In this document: in pieces, positions 9,195 through 17,409 of the stretch | Layout: every line of letters starts with the position of its first letter | Numbering within the stretch: position 1 is the first letter of the stretch | Source: Pseudomonadota bacterium | GTDB taxonomy: Bacteria; Pseudomonadota; Gammaproteobacteria; Steroidobacterales; JBCBZW01 | Reading direction: 5' to 3' | DNA: 64,000 bases | Assembly: GCA_039193195.1 (NCBI GenBank) | Contig: JBCCWS010000008.1 | Span: 112,704-176,703, forward strand | Translations under genes and position numbers: made by a program | The notes under the pieces: generated by a model | Told to the model about the DNA's origin: nothing | What the model saw: the letters and a program-made list of their open reading frames with translations, nothing else | Databases searched by the model: none

Positions 9195-9283
9195 TCGTGT
9201 TGTACCTCGCTTTCTTGTCTCATTGCACACGGGTCGTATGCATTGGTGAAGACCCTCCGCAGGTACTCAAGTTCCGCATGAGC

Positions 9284-10144
9284 TTACCGAGAGCCTTTTA
9301 CCGGATGCTTTGCGAGATCAGGGCTGCGGAAGGCGACGACCTGGTTGTCGTATCCCGTCGGGATCAACACGAGTCCCGTACTCGGCTGATAGCCGTGATT
9401 TGCACTGCCAACACCCTCGACAGCGGTGACGGATGAGACCGCCCCGTTGACCAACTGCACCAACGGGCCACCGACAGGAGTTACCTGCAACACCTGCCCA
9501 TCGACTACCTCGATGCCGTCGATGTCCTCGAGCCAACTCGGACCCACCACCGAGATCTCCAAAGACGCCAACTCGATACGCCACAAGCGTTCGCCCCCTA
9601 CCCACAGCACATCGCCATCAATGGCGATGCCGTTTGCGCCAGGGAAGACAGGTTGCGGCGTCAGCGTCGAGACCTCCTCTGAAGGGCGCACCAGGTAGAC
9701 GTGACCGGCAGCCGTGTCGGTGACGAATAGCGAGCCATCCGCGCCCACGGCGATGTCGTTGGCCACGCGCGAGGGCAAGGGGATTACACGTTCGGCTGAC
9801 AGATCGACCCCAACGTACACTCGCACGGAGTTGCGATCGACGACGTACAGTCGCTGGCCACGCCGGGCCATTCCGAGCGGTGCATCAAGGCCCTCGATGC
9901 GCTTGGGTGTCAACACCTCGCCTAAAGCCGATAGCTCCGTCAGGTAACCCGTGCCATCGGTGCGGTAGTCGCAAACGTTGGAGACCAGCAGGTGACCGTC
10001 AGGCATTGGCAGCACGGTCTCGGGTTCACAGAATTGGCCCTCGGCAATCCACACCGGCTCGACGAGCGTAGGCGCTGGCATCGCGGCCGACGCAGCCGAA
10101 GCCGCGGCCGCCGCCAGCACGACCAACCCCGTCGAGATGATCAT
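9284..10144 (-). CDS. Exported SMP-30/gluconolactonase-like beta-propeller protein
   Basis: 286 residues from the ATG at 10144, preceded by AGGAGAGG and starting a signal peptide rich in alanine (cleavage near ASAA/MPAP). The mature protein has six similar blade-like repeats with motifs such as GMARRGQRLYVVDRNSVRVY, NDIAVGADGSLFVTD and NGIAIDGDVLWVGG, the pattern of SMP-30/NHL-type propellers. The start lies only 16 bp beyond the MMPL stop codon, so it is the fifth gene of the envelope operon. A periplasmic accessory or lactonase role is possible; catalytic metal ligands were not mapped. Confidence 0.65.
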   Translation of the reverse strand: MIISTGLVVLAAAAASAASAAMPAPTLVEPVWIAEGQFCEPETVLPMPDGHLLVSNVCDYRTDGTGYLTELSALGEVLTPKRIEGLDAPLGMARRGQRLYVVDRNSVRVYVGVDLSAERVIPLPSRVANDIAVGADGSLFVTDTAAGHVYLVRPSEEVSTLTPQPVFPGANGIAIDGDVLWVGGERLWRIELASLEISVVGPSWLEDIDGIEVVDGQVLQVTPVGGPLVQLVNGAVSSVTAVEGVGSANHGYQPSTGLVLIPTGYDNQVVAFRSPDLAKHPVKGSR

Positions 10145-10160
10145 GGGCCGTAAACCTCTC

Positions 10161-12584
10161 CTATGCGATCGATCCCGACGGTAGAGCATCTGCCGGCGCG
10201 CTGCTGTCTCGCTCACCCCTGTCGTAGTACTTATCGAGCTTGATCAGCATACGTGCCAGCGCCGGCAACAACACCAGCGCGCCGAGCATGTTCCACAGGA
10301 ACATGAAGGTGAGCATCACGCCCATATCCGCTTGGAACTTGATCGGCGAGAAGATCCAGGTGCCCACGCCCACGGCGAGCGTAAAGCCCGTAAAGGCCAC
10401 CGCCGTCCCCGTCGTCTTCAGGGTCTTGTAGTAGGCCTCGCGCAGGCGGATACCCCGCTCGAGGTAGCGTTCCAAGCGACTGTAGATGTAGATCCCGTAG
10501 TCCACGCCGATGCCGACGCCGAGGGCAATCACCGGCAGCGTTGCCACCTTCACGCCGATACCAAGCCACGCCATCAGCGCCTGAGCCAAAACGGACGTTA
10601 GCGCCAGTGGGAGGATGATGCAAAGGACGACGCGGACGGAGCGGAAGGTGATCAGGCACAGCACCGCCACCACTGCGTACACCCAGGCGAGCATCTCGTA
10701 CTGGGCGCGCGCGATCACCATGTTGGTGGCCGCCTCCACCCCGGCATTGCCCGCCGCAAGCTCAAACCGCACGGACTCGCTGTCGTAGCGTTCGGCAAAG
10801 TCCGAGGTGGCGGCCACCACCCGCTCCAGCGTAGCGGCCTTGTGATCATCGAGGAACACGAGCACGGGCGCCATGCTGCAGTCCGTATTCATGAGCGTGC
10901 TGGGCGCGCGGCTGGTGCTGTTGTTCAGGACCAGCCGATTGCGGCTGAGCACGGCCCACTTGAGATTGCCCTCGTTCATGCCTGCGTTGACCAACTTGGC
11001 CACGTTCACCAGCGAGAGCGCAGACTGTACGCCCGCCACCGTCGCCAGCTCGGACTGCAGGCGGTCCATGGCGGTCACGGCCTCGTAGCTGCCGCACTGC
11101 TGACTCTCAGTCTGCACCATCACCACGAACACATCCGTGCTGGTGGAGTAGTGCGCCGTGAGATAAGCGTTGTCCTGGTTGTAGCGCGAGTCCGGGCGCA
11201 GCTCTGGCGCGCCGGGATCGAGGTCGCCGATCTGCAGCCCGCGGCCGCCGACCAGGCCCACCACGAACAGCAGGGCCGCGACGCCTACGGTAATCCGCGC
11301 CGTGGTCGGATGGGAGAAATTGGAGACGAAGCGCCACAAGGGCTGTGGCTTGCCGCTGCGCGAAGCGTAGAAGTCGATGCAGCCCTTGGAGACACCGGAG
11401 AAGGACATCAGCAGGGGCAGAAGCACGAGGTTGGTCAGGATCAGCACGGCGATACCGAGGCTAGCCGTCACCGCGAGCTCTTTGATCACGGGAATGTCAA
11501 TCACCCGCAGGGTGAAGAAACCGATGCCGTCGCTCACCAGCGCGATGATGCCGGGCGTGCACAGACGGCGGAACGTCTCGCGACAGGCCTTCTCGCAGGG
11601 CGCGCCAAAGGTGGATTGGATCGCGATGGTATTGACCATCTGCACGCCGTGACTGATGCCGATCGCAAACACCAGAAACGGCACAAGCATCGAGTACGGA
11701 TCCAGGCCGAACCCAAGCGCACGCAGCAGGCCCAGTTGCCAGACCACCGCGACCGTGGAACAGAGCAGTGTGATACCCGTGGCGTAGTGGCAGCGCGAGT
11801 AGGCGTAGAGCAGCACCATGGTGATCAAGAAGGCGATGCCGAAGAAGGTCGCCACCTGACTCGAGCCCTCGATGAGATCGCCGACCACCTTGGCGAAGCC
11901 CACCATGTGGATACGGATGCTGTCGGTTTGGTACACGTCGCGAACCCGAGTCTCCAGCTCCCGCGAGAGTTGGCGATAGTCGAGGCGCTCGCCCGTGGTC
12001 GGGTTCTCATCGACGATTGGCGCCAGGATGATCGAGGACTTGAAGTCGTTGGCGACGAGCCGGCCGACGGTACCTGAGCGCAGCACGTTCGCGCGCAGCT
12101 CCTCCAGGCTCTCCGGTGAGCCGTCGTAGGAATCGGGCACCACCGTGCCGCCGACGAAGCCTTCCTCCGTGACCTCGCTCCAGCGCACGTTCGGCGTCCA
12201 CAGGGACTCGAGGCCTCCCTTATCGACACCCTCCACATTCAAGAACACCTCGTCGGTGATCTGCTTCAGCGCCTCCTGATACTCGGCACTGAAGATGTCG
12301 CCCTCCTGCGCGGCGACGACGATGCGAATCGTGTTGCCAAGGGCCGCGAGGGCGGCGCGGTTCTCGATGTAGTTTTCGATGAAGGGATGCCCCGTGGGGA
12401 TCATCTTCAGGAAACTGGCATCCGCACGCAGCTGAGAGGCTTGATAGCCAAGTGTCAGGGTGGCGATGACGAAGGCGATCAGCCACAGGGGGCGGTTGCC
12501 GAAGAAGAGCCTCTCGAAGAAGCTCACGAGGGCGCCCGTGGGCTGCTCAGGCAATTCAGTGGCCTGGTCGTCTTGCGTAGCCAA
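10161..12584 (-). CDS. MMPL/RND family transporter
   Basis: 807 residues starting at TTG 12584, which follows AAGGAAGG; the downstream spacing excludes the next ATG. Two copies of a unit with one helix, a periplasmic domain and five helices are visible. The second half contains VIALGVGIGVDYGIYIYSRL and the first VFAIGISHGVQMVNTIAI, the sterol-sensing-like helix-4 signatures of MMPL/HpnN RND exporters. Such proteins move lipids or hydrophobic compounds across the inner membrane. Together with the neighbouring DUF1302, DUF1329 and YCF48-like genes it forms a gene set recurring in many gammaproteobacteria, sometimes near lipid or sterol catabolism genes. Confidence 0.85.
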   Translation of the reverse strand: MATQDDQATELPEQPTGALVSFFERLFFGNRPLWLIAFVIATLTLGYQASQLRADASFLKMIPTGHPFIENYIENRAALAALGNTIRIVVAAQEGDIFSAEYQEALKQITDEVFLNVEGVDKGGLESLWTPNVRWSEVTEEGFVGGTVVPDSYDGSPESLEELRANVLRSGTVGRLVANDFKSSIILAPIVDENPTTGERLDYRQLSRELETRVRDVYQTDSIRIHMVGFAKVVGDLIEGSSQVATFFGIAFLITMVLLYAYSRCHYATGITLLCSTVAVVWQLGLLRALGFGLDPYSMLVPFLVFAIGISHGVQMVNTIAIQSTFGAPCEKACRETFRRLCTPGIIALVSDGIGFFTLRVIDIPVIKELAVTASLGIAVLILTNLVLLPLLMSFSGVSKGCIDFYASRSGKPQPLWRFVSNFSHPTTARITVGVAALLFVVGLVGGRGLQIGDLDPGAPELRPDSRYNQDNAYLTAHYSTSTDVFVVMVQTESQQCGSYEAVTAMDRLQSELATVAGVQSALSLVNVAKLVNAGMNEGNLKWAVLSRNRLVLNNSTSRAPSTLMNTDCSMAPVLVFLDDHKAATLERVVAATSDFAERYDSESVRFELAAGNAGVEAATNMVIARAQYEMLAWVYAVVAVLCLITFRSVRVVLCIILPLALTSVLAQALMAWLGIGVKVATLPVIALGVGIGVDYGIYIYSRLERYLERGIRLREAYYKTLKTTGTAVAFTGFTLAVGVGTWIFSPIKFQADMGVMLTFMFLWNMLGALVLLPALARMLIKLDKYYDRGERDSSAPADALPSGSIA

Positions 12585-12597
12585 CAGCCTTCCTTCC

Positions 12598-13764
12598 TTA
12601 GGGAATTTCCACTCGGTGAATGCCGGCTGCGCCGACCACCACCACGTGCGACGCGTCCGCCGCTGCCACGCCGCTCAAGGACAGGCGATCTTGTCGATAG
12701 CGCACGCTGAAGGTGCGCCCGTGATCACCGCTGGTGAGGATGGCGCCCGAGTTGCCGACCAGGACCAGACGGCCGTCTGCCAGGTGCGTGCCGGCGGTGA
12801 GCGATGCCTGATTGTCTGCGTCGATGCGCTGCCATTGCTCGCCGCGATCCGTAGAGCGATAGATATTGCCGCGCAGACCAAAGGCGAGAACGTAGGCTTC
12901 ATCGCCGTCAACACCGGTGAGGACGCTGAAGTAAGACCCCTCGTAAGGGCTGTCCAGGGTGATCCAGTTGGCGCCGCCATCGTCGGAGCGATAGAGCAAG
13001 CCGGCCTCGCCGACCAGGTACAAGGTGCCGTCCCGCGCCTGATCGATACCGTAGTAATGGTACTTGTCTGGGTTTTCGATGGTGCGAGCGGCGAGCGTCC
13101 ACGCCTCGCCACCGTTGCCCGTGGCGAACAACGTGCCGTAAGCGCCCGCCGCTACGCCCTTGCCATCGCCGTCGAACCACAGGGTTAGGAACGGATTGGA
13201 TGGCCCCTCCTGCAGCGCAGTCTGCAGGTCTTCGAGCGCCCACTGAGCATCTTCCACGGCGAGCGTTGCGTCCATGTCGTCCGCACCCTCCTCGAGGGCC
13301 TCGAGCGTCGCCTGAGCGCTGGCGATCTTCTCTTCGGCGAAGGCGATCTCCTGATCGGTAGCGCTCACCCCGTCGAAGCTCTGGGCCCAGGTGACACCGC
13401 CATCGACAGTGGTGAGCACCATGCCCTCGTGCCCCCCAGCGGCGCCACGCTGGGCGTCGATAAACGCGACGCTCGCGAGATTGACCGAGAGGGGCACCGC
13501 GGCCTGCTGCCAGGACCCGCCACCGTCGTCCGAGTACGCGATCAAGCCCCGCTCGCCGACTGCCACCAAGCGCTTGCCGGCCCGCGTCACCGCTAGCATC
13601 AATGCCTCAGTTACCGCTGGATTCTCAAGCGCGGGTAGGTGGGTGAAGTCGACCGCCTCCTGCGCCTTCGCAGGCATGATGGCGACCAGGGCGGCCAGCA
13701 AGGCCGCAGAGGGTGAAAGGCGAAGCGGGCGTTGAGCGCCCGCTTCTAGAGACATGCAGTACAA
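12598..13764 (-). CDS. Exported YCF48-like / BNR-repeat beta-propeller protein
   Basis: 388 residues with an N-terminal signal peptide (hydrophobic ALLAALVAIMPAKA). Repeats of the form DDGGGSWQQ, VDGGVTWAQ, DDGGANWIT, DRGEQWQRI and DHGRTF mark Asp-box/YCF48 propeller blades. Between two blades, about residues 125-175, is a charged helical insertion (AEEKIASAQATLEALEEG then AQWALEDLQTAL) that could form a short coiled-coil. The gene is 13 bp upstream of the MMPL gene and 27 bp downstream of the DUF1329 gene, consistent with one operon. Likely a periplasmic adaptor of the MMPL system; not a photosystem factor here. Confidence 0.78.
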   Translation of the reverse strand: MYCMSLEAGAQRPLRLSPSAALLAALVAIMPAKAQEAVDFTHLPALENPAVTEALMLAVTRAGKRLVAVGERGLIAYSDDGGGSWQQAAVPLSVNLASVAFIDAQRGAAGGHEGMVLTTVDGGVTWAQSFDGVSATDQEIAFAEEKIASAQATLEALEEGADDMDATLAVEDAQWALEDLQTALQEGPSNPFLTLWFDGDGKGVAAGAYGTLFATGNGGEAWTLAARTIENPDKYHYYGIDQARDGTLYLVGEAGLLYRSDDGGANWITLDSPYEGSYFSVLTGVDGDEAYVLAFGLRGNIYRSTDRGEQWQRIDADNQASLTAGTHLADGRLVLVGNSGAILTSGDHGRTFSVRYRQDRLSLSGVAAADASHVVVVGAAGIHRVEIP

Positions 13765-13791
13765 AACTCGCTCCCTTACCGAGCGGAGTGC

Positions 13792-15153
13792 TTAGCCACG
13801 CCCAGCGCGGCGCAGGGCCGACGGCGTGTACTCTGAAGCGTTGGTCTTGTAGTTCCACTCGTAGGTGTAACCGGAGAGCTCGTTCTCAAGGCCGATCGGC
13901 AGGTAGCGACCGTTCACCAGGTCGTACTGCACCTCGACCGCGTACCAGGGCACCTTCACGTGATAGTGGGTCATGCTGTGGGCTTCCTTCACTCGCCACA
14001 GCTGGCCGCGCCCATCGTACTGATCGACGGCGACGATCTGCCAGGTGTCCTCGTCGATGTAGAAGGTACGGCGGGAGTACACGTGGCGCTTGCCGTCCTT
14101 GAGCTTGGCATCGACCACCCAGACGCGGCGTAGCTCGTAGCGCAGGTAATCGGGGTTGATGTGGCCCTTGCCGAGCATGTCCTTGTAGCGCACGTCCTTA
14201 TTGAGCAGCTTGTAATTGTTGCCGCCGATGTACATCTCGCGCTTGCCGATCAGCTCCCAGTCGTAGCGATCGAGGGCACCGTTGAACAGATCGAGATCAT
14301 CGGAGGTACGCAGCCCATCGGCGGCGGTACCTGGACCATCGTAGGCCACATCCGGTGCGCGACGAACCCGGCGTTGACCGGCGTTGTAGAGCCATGCGGC
14401 GCGGGGTTCAGCCACCTGGTTGAGGTTCTCATGCACCAGCAGCACGTTGCCCTCGAGGCGCGCCGGCGCGTCGATGCGCTGCTTGTAGAAGAACAGGCGG
14501 TTGGCGTCGATGTCGCCATCGAGCTGATTGGCCCAGCTGACCTGGTCCTCGAAGACGATCGGGCTGAAGCTGGCATTCTTCTGCACCGGTATCTGCGTGT
14601 AGGTGCGCTTCACGCTGCCGCCGCGGAAGCGCAGGATGTGATTCCAGATCACCTCGGTGCCGTTGGCCGGTATTGGGAAGGGGCAATCGGACTCGTTATT
14701 GGTGATGCCGTTGCCGCCCTCCACGGTCTCCACCACGGTGGCGTTTGCCTTGATCTTCTCGTAGACCTCAGGCGGGTACTCGGCGATGCGATGGCTCGGG
14801 TATACGGGCAAGCGATAGGTGTCCGGATAGCGCTTTAGCATACCGATCTGGCCCGCCGAGAGCTTATCCTTGTACTGCTCGTGGTTGGCCGCAGTGATGG
14901 TGAACAGCGGCTCCTCATCGGCGTAGGGATCGACCAGAGGTTTGCCCGCAACAAAGCCCGCCGGAGGGCTCGCGAGAGGCTCCCAGGCGGGGATCGAACC
15001 ATCGGCGTTGCCGGCGCGTTCCGCGCCGATTGGCGTGAGCTGGTCGCTGCCAAGGCGGGCAGCTTCGTCAGCCGAGACGGCGGCGGCCAGCGGTTGCGCG
15101 AGCACGCTCAGCACGGCAGCGGCCGCGGTGGTGGTGAGTTTAACGTTCAGCAT
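13792..15153 (-). CDS. DUF1329 protein (LolA/LolB-like fold), exported
   Basis: 453 residues; a signal peptide (MLNVKLTTTAAAAVLSVLA, cleavage near LAAAVS) is followed by SADEAARLGSDQLTPIGAERAGN, the hallmark opening of DUF1329. Conserved WNHILRFRGG, WLYNAGQRRVRRAP and DDLDLFNGALDRYDWELIGKREMY stretches follow. The family is predicted to have a lipoprotein-carrier-like half-barrel and is nearly always paired with DUF1302, as it is here (38 bp downstream of it). A periplasmic lipid-carrying role is inference from fold and neighbours. Confidence 0.88.
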   Translation of the reverse strand: MLNVKLTTTAAAAVLSVLAQPLAAAVSADEAARLGSDQLTPIGAERAGNADGSIPAWEPLASPPAGFVAGKPLVDPYADEEPLFTITAANHEQYKDKLSAGQIGMLKRYPDTYRLPVYPSHRIAEYPPEVYEKIKANATVVETVEGGNGITNNESDCPFPIPANGTEVIWNHILRFRGGSVKRTYTQIPVQKNASFSPIVFEDQVSWANQLDGDIDANRLFFYKQRIDAPARLEGNVLLVHENLNQVAEPRAAWLYNAGQRRVRRAPDVAYDGPGTAADGLRTSDDLDLFNGALDRYDWELIGKREMYIGGNNYKLLNKDVRYKDMLGKGHINPDYLRYELRRVWVVDAKLKDGKRHVYSRRTFYIDEDTWQIVAVDQYDGRGQLWRVKEAHSMTHYHVKVPWYAVEVQYDLVNGRYLPIGLENELSGYTYEWNYKTNASEYTPSALRRAGRG

Positions 15154-15191
15154 TGTTAGGGAACCCCCTCGAAGTGATCGGCGTAGTTAGC

Positions 15192-17051
15192 TCAGAAGCT
15201 CACGCCGAAGCTGAGCGAGAAGAAATCTCGGTCGCGCGAGACGTTGTAGTCTCCGCCCGAGAAGCGGGTGTAGGCAATGTCGCCGAAGTAACGGTTGTTG
15301 TAGTCACCGGCGAGGCGCAGCCCCAGCACCTGGCGACCCTCGACGAAGATAGGCGCAGGCTCTGGATAGTAGCCGTCCACGTCGTGAGACCAGGCGATGC
15401 TCGGGCGCAGGTTGATGCCCCGGAAGGCATTCAGGTACTGCCACTCCAAACGCAGGCGATAGCCCCAAGAGGTATCGGTGAGGAAACCATCGCGGGTGCA
15501 GTTTTCCGGCGATGGGTTCGGGATCAACCCGAGCGCCTCATTGCCTTCACAATTGACCGAGACGCCCGGCGCGAGTTCCAGATCGCCAAAGTCGCCAATG
15601 CCGAAGGTCGCCGAGCGGCCGAAGCGCAGTTCGGACTGATCCGGCACGTCCTGCACGGACGCAAAGCCCACTTCAGCCACCACGCTGAGGCGATCCGCGC
15701 CCATGACGCGTTCAAAAAACTTCACAACGGTGGCCTGCAGCTGAAGCATGTCGAAGCGCTCGAAGCCAGCAAAGTCCTGGCCTGGCGCGGTCGTGAGGAC
15801 GGTCGGCGTCAGGGTGCTCCAGGGGGCGCCGGCGACACCGGCTTGGAGCAACTCGGTCGTGTTGATCTGCGCCGGCAGATCCTGTCGGTAGCTCGCCTCA
15901 CCGGACAGGGCGAAGCCGCCGAGGTTGGTGTTGAAGCTAAAGCCGTAGAGCTTGATGTCATCCGGGAACTCGGCGAAGTACTGCGGGTTGCCGCCAAACG
16001 GATCGCCGGGGATGAAGAAGCCGCCCGTGCCGGCCTCGCCGCCGAGCAGCACGTTGCTCGACGTGGTGCCGCCGAGCAGCGGTAGGCGGCTGTGGTAGTT
16101 CACGAAGTACAGGCCGAACTCGGTGAAGTTCAGTTCCTCGGCGAAGTACTTCAGGGAGATACCGAACTGGCCCTGGTTGTCTGGTTCGCGGTCGTCCGTA
16201 CGGGTGATGAACAAGCCGTTCGCCAGGGCCGCCTGGTCGGACACATCCACCGGCTGCACGGTCACGAAGTTACAACCGTCGGCCGCCACGTCCACGGTGG
16301 AGAAGAAGGTGCCACAACCATCGATCGGGCTCTTCTGCCACTCCCACTGGTAGAACGCCTCGACGTTGAGGGTCTCGGATAGACCTAAGGAGGTGTACAC
16401 CATGCCGACGGGCAGCAAACCTTCCTTAATCTCTACACCGGGCCGGCGGAAGGCCGTCACGTCCACCGGGTTGATGATGTTGATGCCGTTCTGGATGAAG
16501 GTGCTCTCACCCCAACTCACCACCTGCTCACCAATGCGCAGGCTGCCGGGCATCGAGCCCAGATTGAAGTCGCCGTAGACGTAGGCATCGAGCAGCTGCG
16601 CGCCCCGAGTCCGCGCAAAGTCGTTGAAGCCTCCGTCCTCCAAGGGCTGGTTCGGCGTGTAGCCGTTAAGGGAGTTGCCGAAGGGCCTATCGCCCTCGGT
16701 CAGCTCGATGTCATACCAGTACTTGAAGCGGGTGAACACGCCGATGTTGTCGGTGCGCAGTTCCAGCTGGTGCAGGCCCTTCACGATGAAAGACGTCTGC
16801 TCACCGCTCTCGAAGTTGAGGTTGCCATCGTCCGTCACTGAGGTGGACGCGCGGCCGCCCTCGAAGTTGCCGGAGAAGACCAGCGCGGGATCGACCCCCT
16901 CCGTCCGCCAGCTCGAGCCGATGGAGATATTCGAGGTGAACGTGCCCTCGATCTCCCCGATGCGAAACTCCCCGGCGGTCGCGGGCAGAGCTAGCAGTAG
17001 CGGCGTGGAAAGAAGGCACGCCGAAAGCGGATGGCGCAGGCGCTGGTTCAT
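15192..17051 (-). CDS. DUF1302 outer-membrane protein
   Basis: 619 residues from ATG 17051 (ATG 17057 is an equally possible start); the upstream extension of the frame is not coding-like. A signal peptide (CLLSTPLLLALPATAG) precedes EFRIGEIEGTFTSNISIGSSWR, a typical DUF1302 start. The rest is beta-strand rich and ends in phenylalanine (SLSFGVSF), the C-terminal signal of outer-membrane barrels. It is the first gene of the envelope operon (DUF1302-DUF1329-YCF48-MMPL-SMP-30) and probably an outer-membrane channel for hydrophobic substrates; direction of transport is unknown. Confidence 0.87.
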   Translation of the reverse strand: MNQRLRHPLSACLLSTPLLLALPATAGEFRIGEIEGTFTSNISIGSSWRTEGVDPALVFSGNFEGGRASTSVTDDGNLNFESGEQTSFIVKGLHQLELRTDNIGVFTRFKYWYDIELTEGDRPFGNSLNGYTPNQPLEDGGFNDFARTRGAQLLDAYVYGDFNLGSMPGSLRIGEQVVSWGESTFIQNGINIINPVDVTAFRRPGVEIKEGLLPVGMVYTSLGLSETLNVEAFYQWEWQKSPIDGCGTFFSTVDVAADGCNFVTVQPVDVSDQAALANGLFITRTDDREPDNQGQFGISLKYFAEELNFTEFGLYFVNYHSRLPLLGGTTSSNVLLGGEAGTGGFFIPGDPFGGNPQYFAEFPDDIKLYGFSFNTNLGGFALSGEASYRQDLPAQINTTELLQAGVAGAPWSTLTPTVLTTAPGQDFAGFERFDMLQLQATVVKFFERVMGADRLSVVAEVGFASVQDVPDQSELRFGRSATFGIGDFGDLELAPGVSVNCEGNEALGLIPNPSPENCTRDGFLTDTSWGYRLRLEWQYLNAFRGINLRPSIAWSHDVDGYYPEPAPIFVEGRQVLGLRLAGDYNNRYFGDIAYTRFSGGDYNVSRDRDFFSLSFGVSF

Positions 17052-17409
17052 GAGCATATGGAATCCCCGAAGGACGGTGGCGGGCGCAGCCCGGACGCCA
17101 TCGCGAACGCGGTCGTGGACACAGCATCCATCTCCCAACATCCTGACGACGCTTCCCCAGCTATCGACCGAACGACTAAAACCCATGCGAATGCTAGCAC
17201 TTGACCCATAGCGTGAGAACGCCCAGAACACGCTAAAAGCATCGATCGCTCTTCCGGCGATGCAACATTAGGTGACTTGGGGTCGCGCGCGCCGTCCCGG
17301 CTCGGCGATCGCCTTGCCATGCTTTGAACAAGCAGCGTACGCTCCGCGGTATTCTATCCCGAGGGTGGACAGCTGCCCTCAATCCAACCAGTGGTTAAGG
17401 AACGTTCGT
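17052..17409. promoter_or_regulatory. Divergent intergenic region, DUF1302 operon / lipase
   Basis: 358 bp without a gene between divergently transcribed genes, so it must contain promoters for both. The only plus-strand candidate I see is TTGAAC near 17325 with a TATTCT about 19 bases downstream, which is poorly spaced. No palindromic operator was noticed. Confidence 0.35.

Noticed and set aside
10842..12077. 411-residue plus-strand frame opposite the MMPL gene
   Set aside because: His/Arg/Asp-rich shadow sequence; the minus-strand MMPL frame has clear membrane helices and motifs.
15153..16085. 310-residue plus-strand frame opposite DUF1302
   Set aside because: Antisense shadow; DUF1302 frame is supported by a signal peptide and barrel end.
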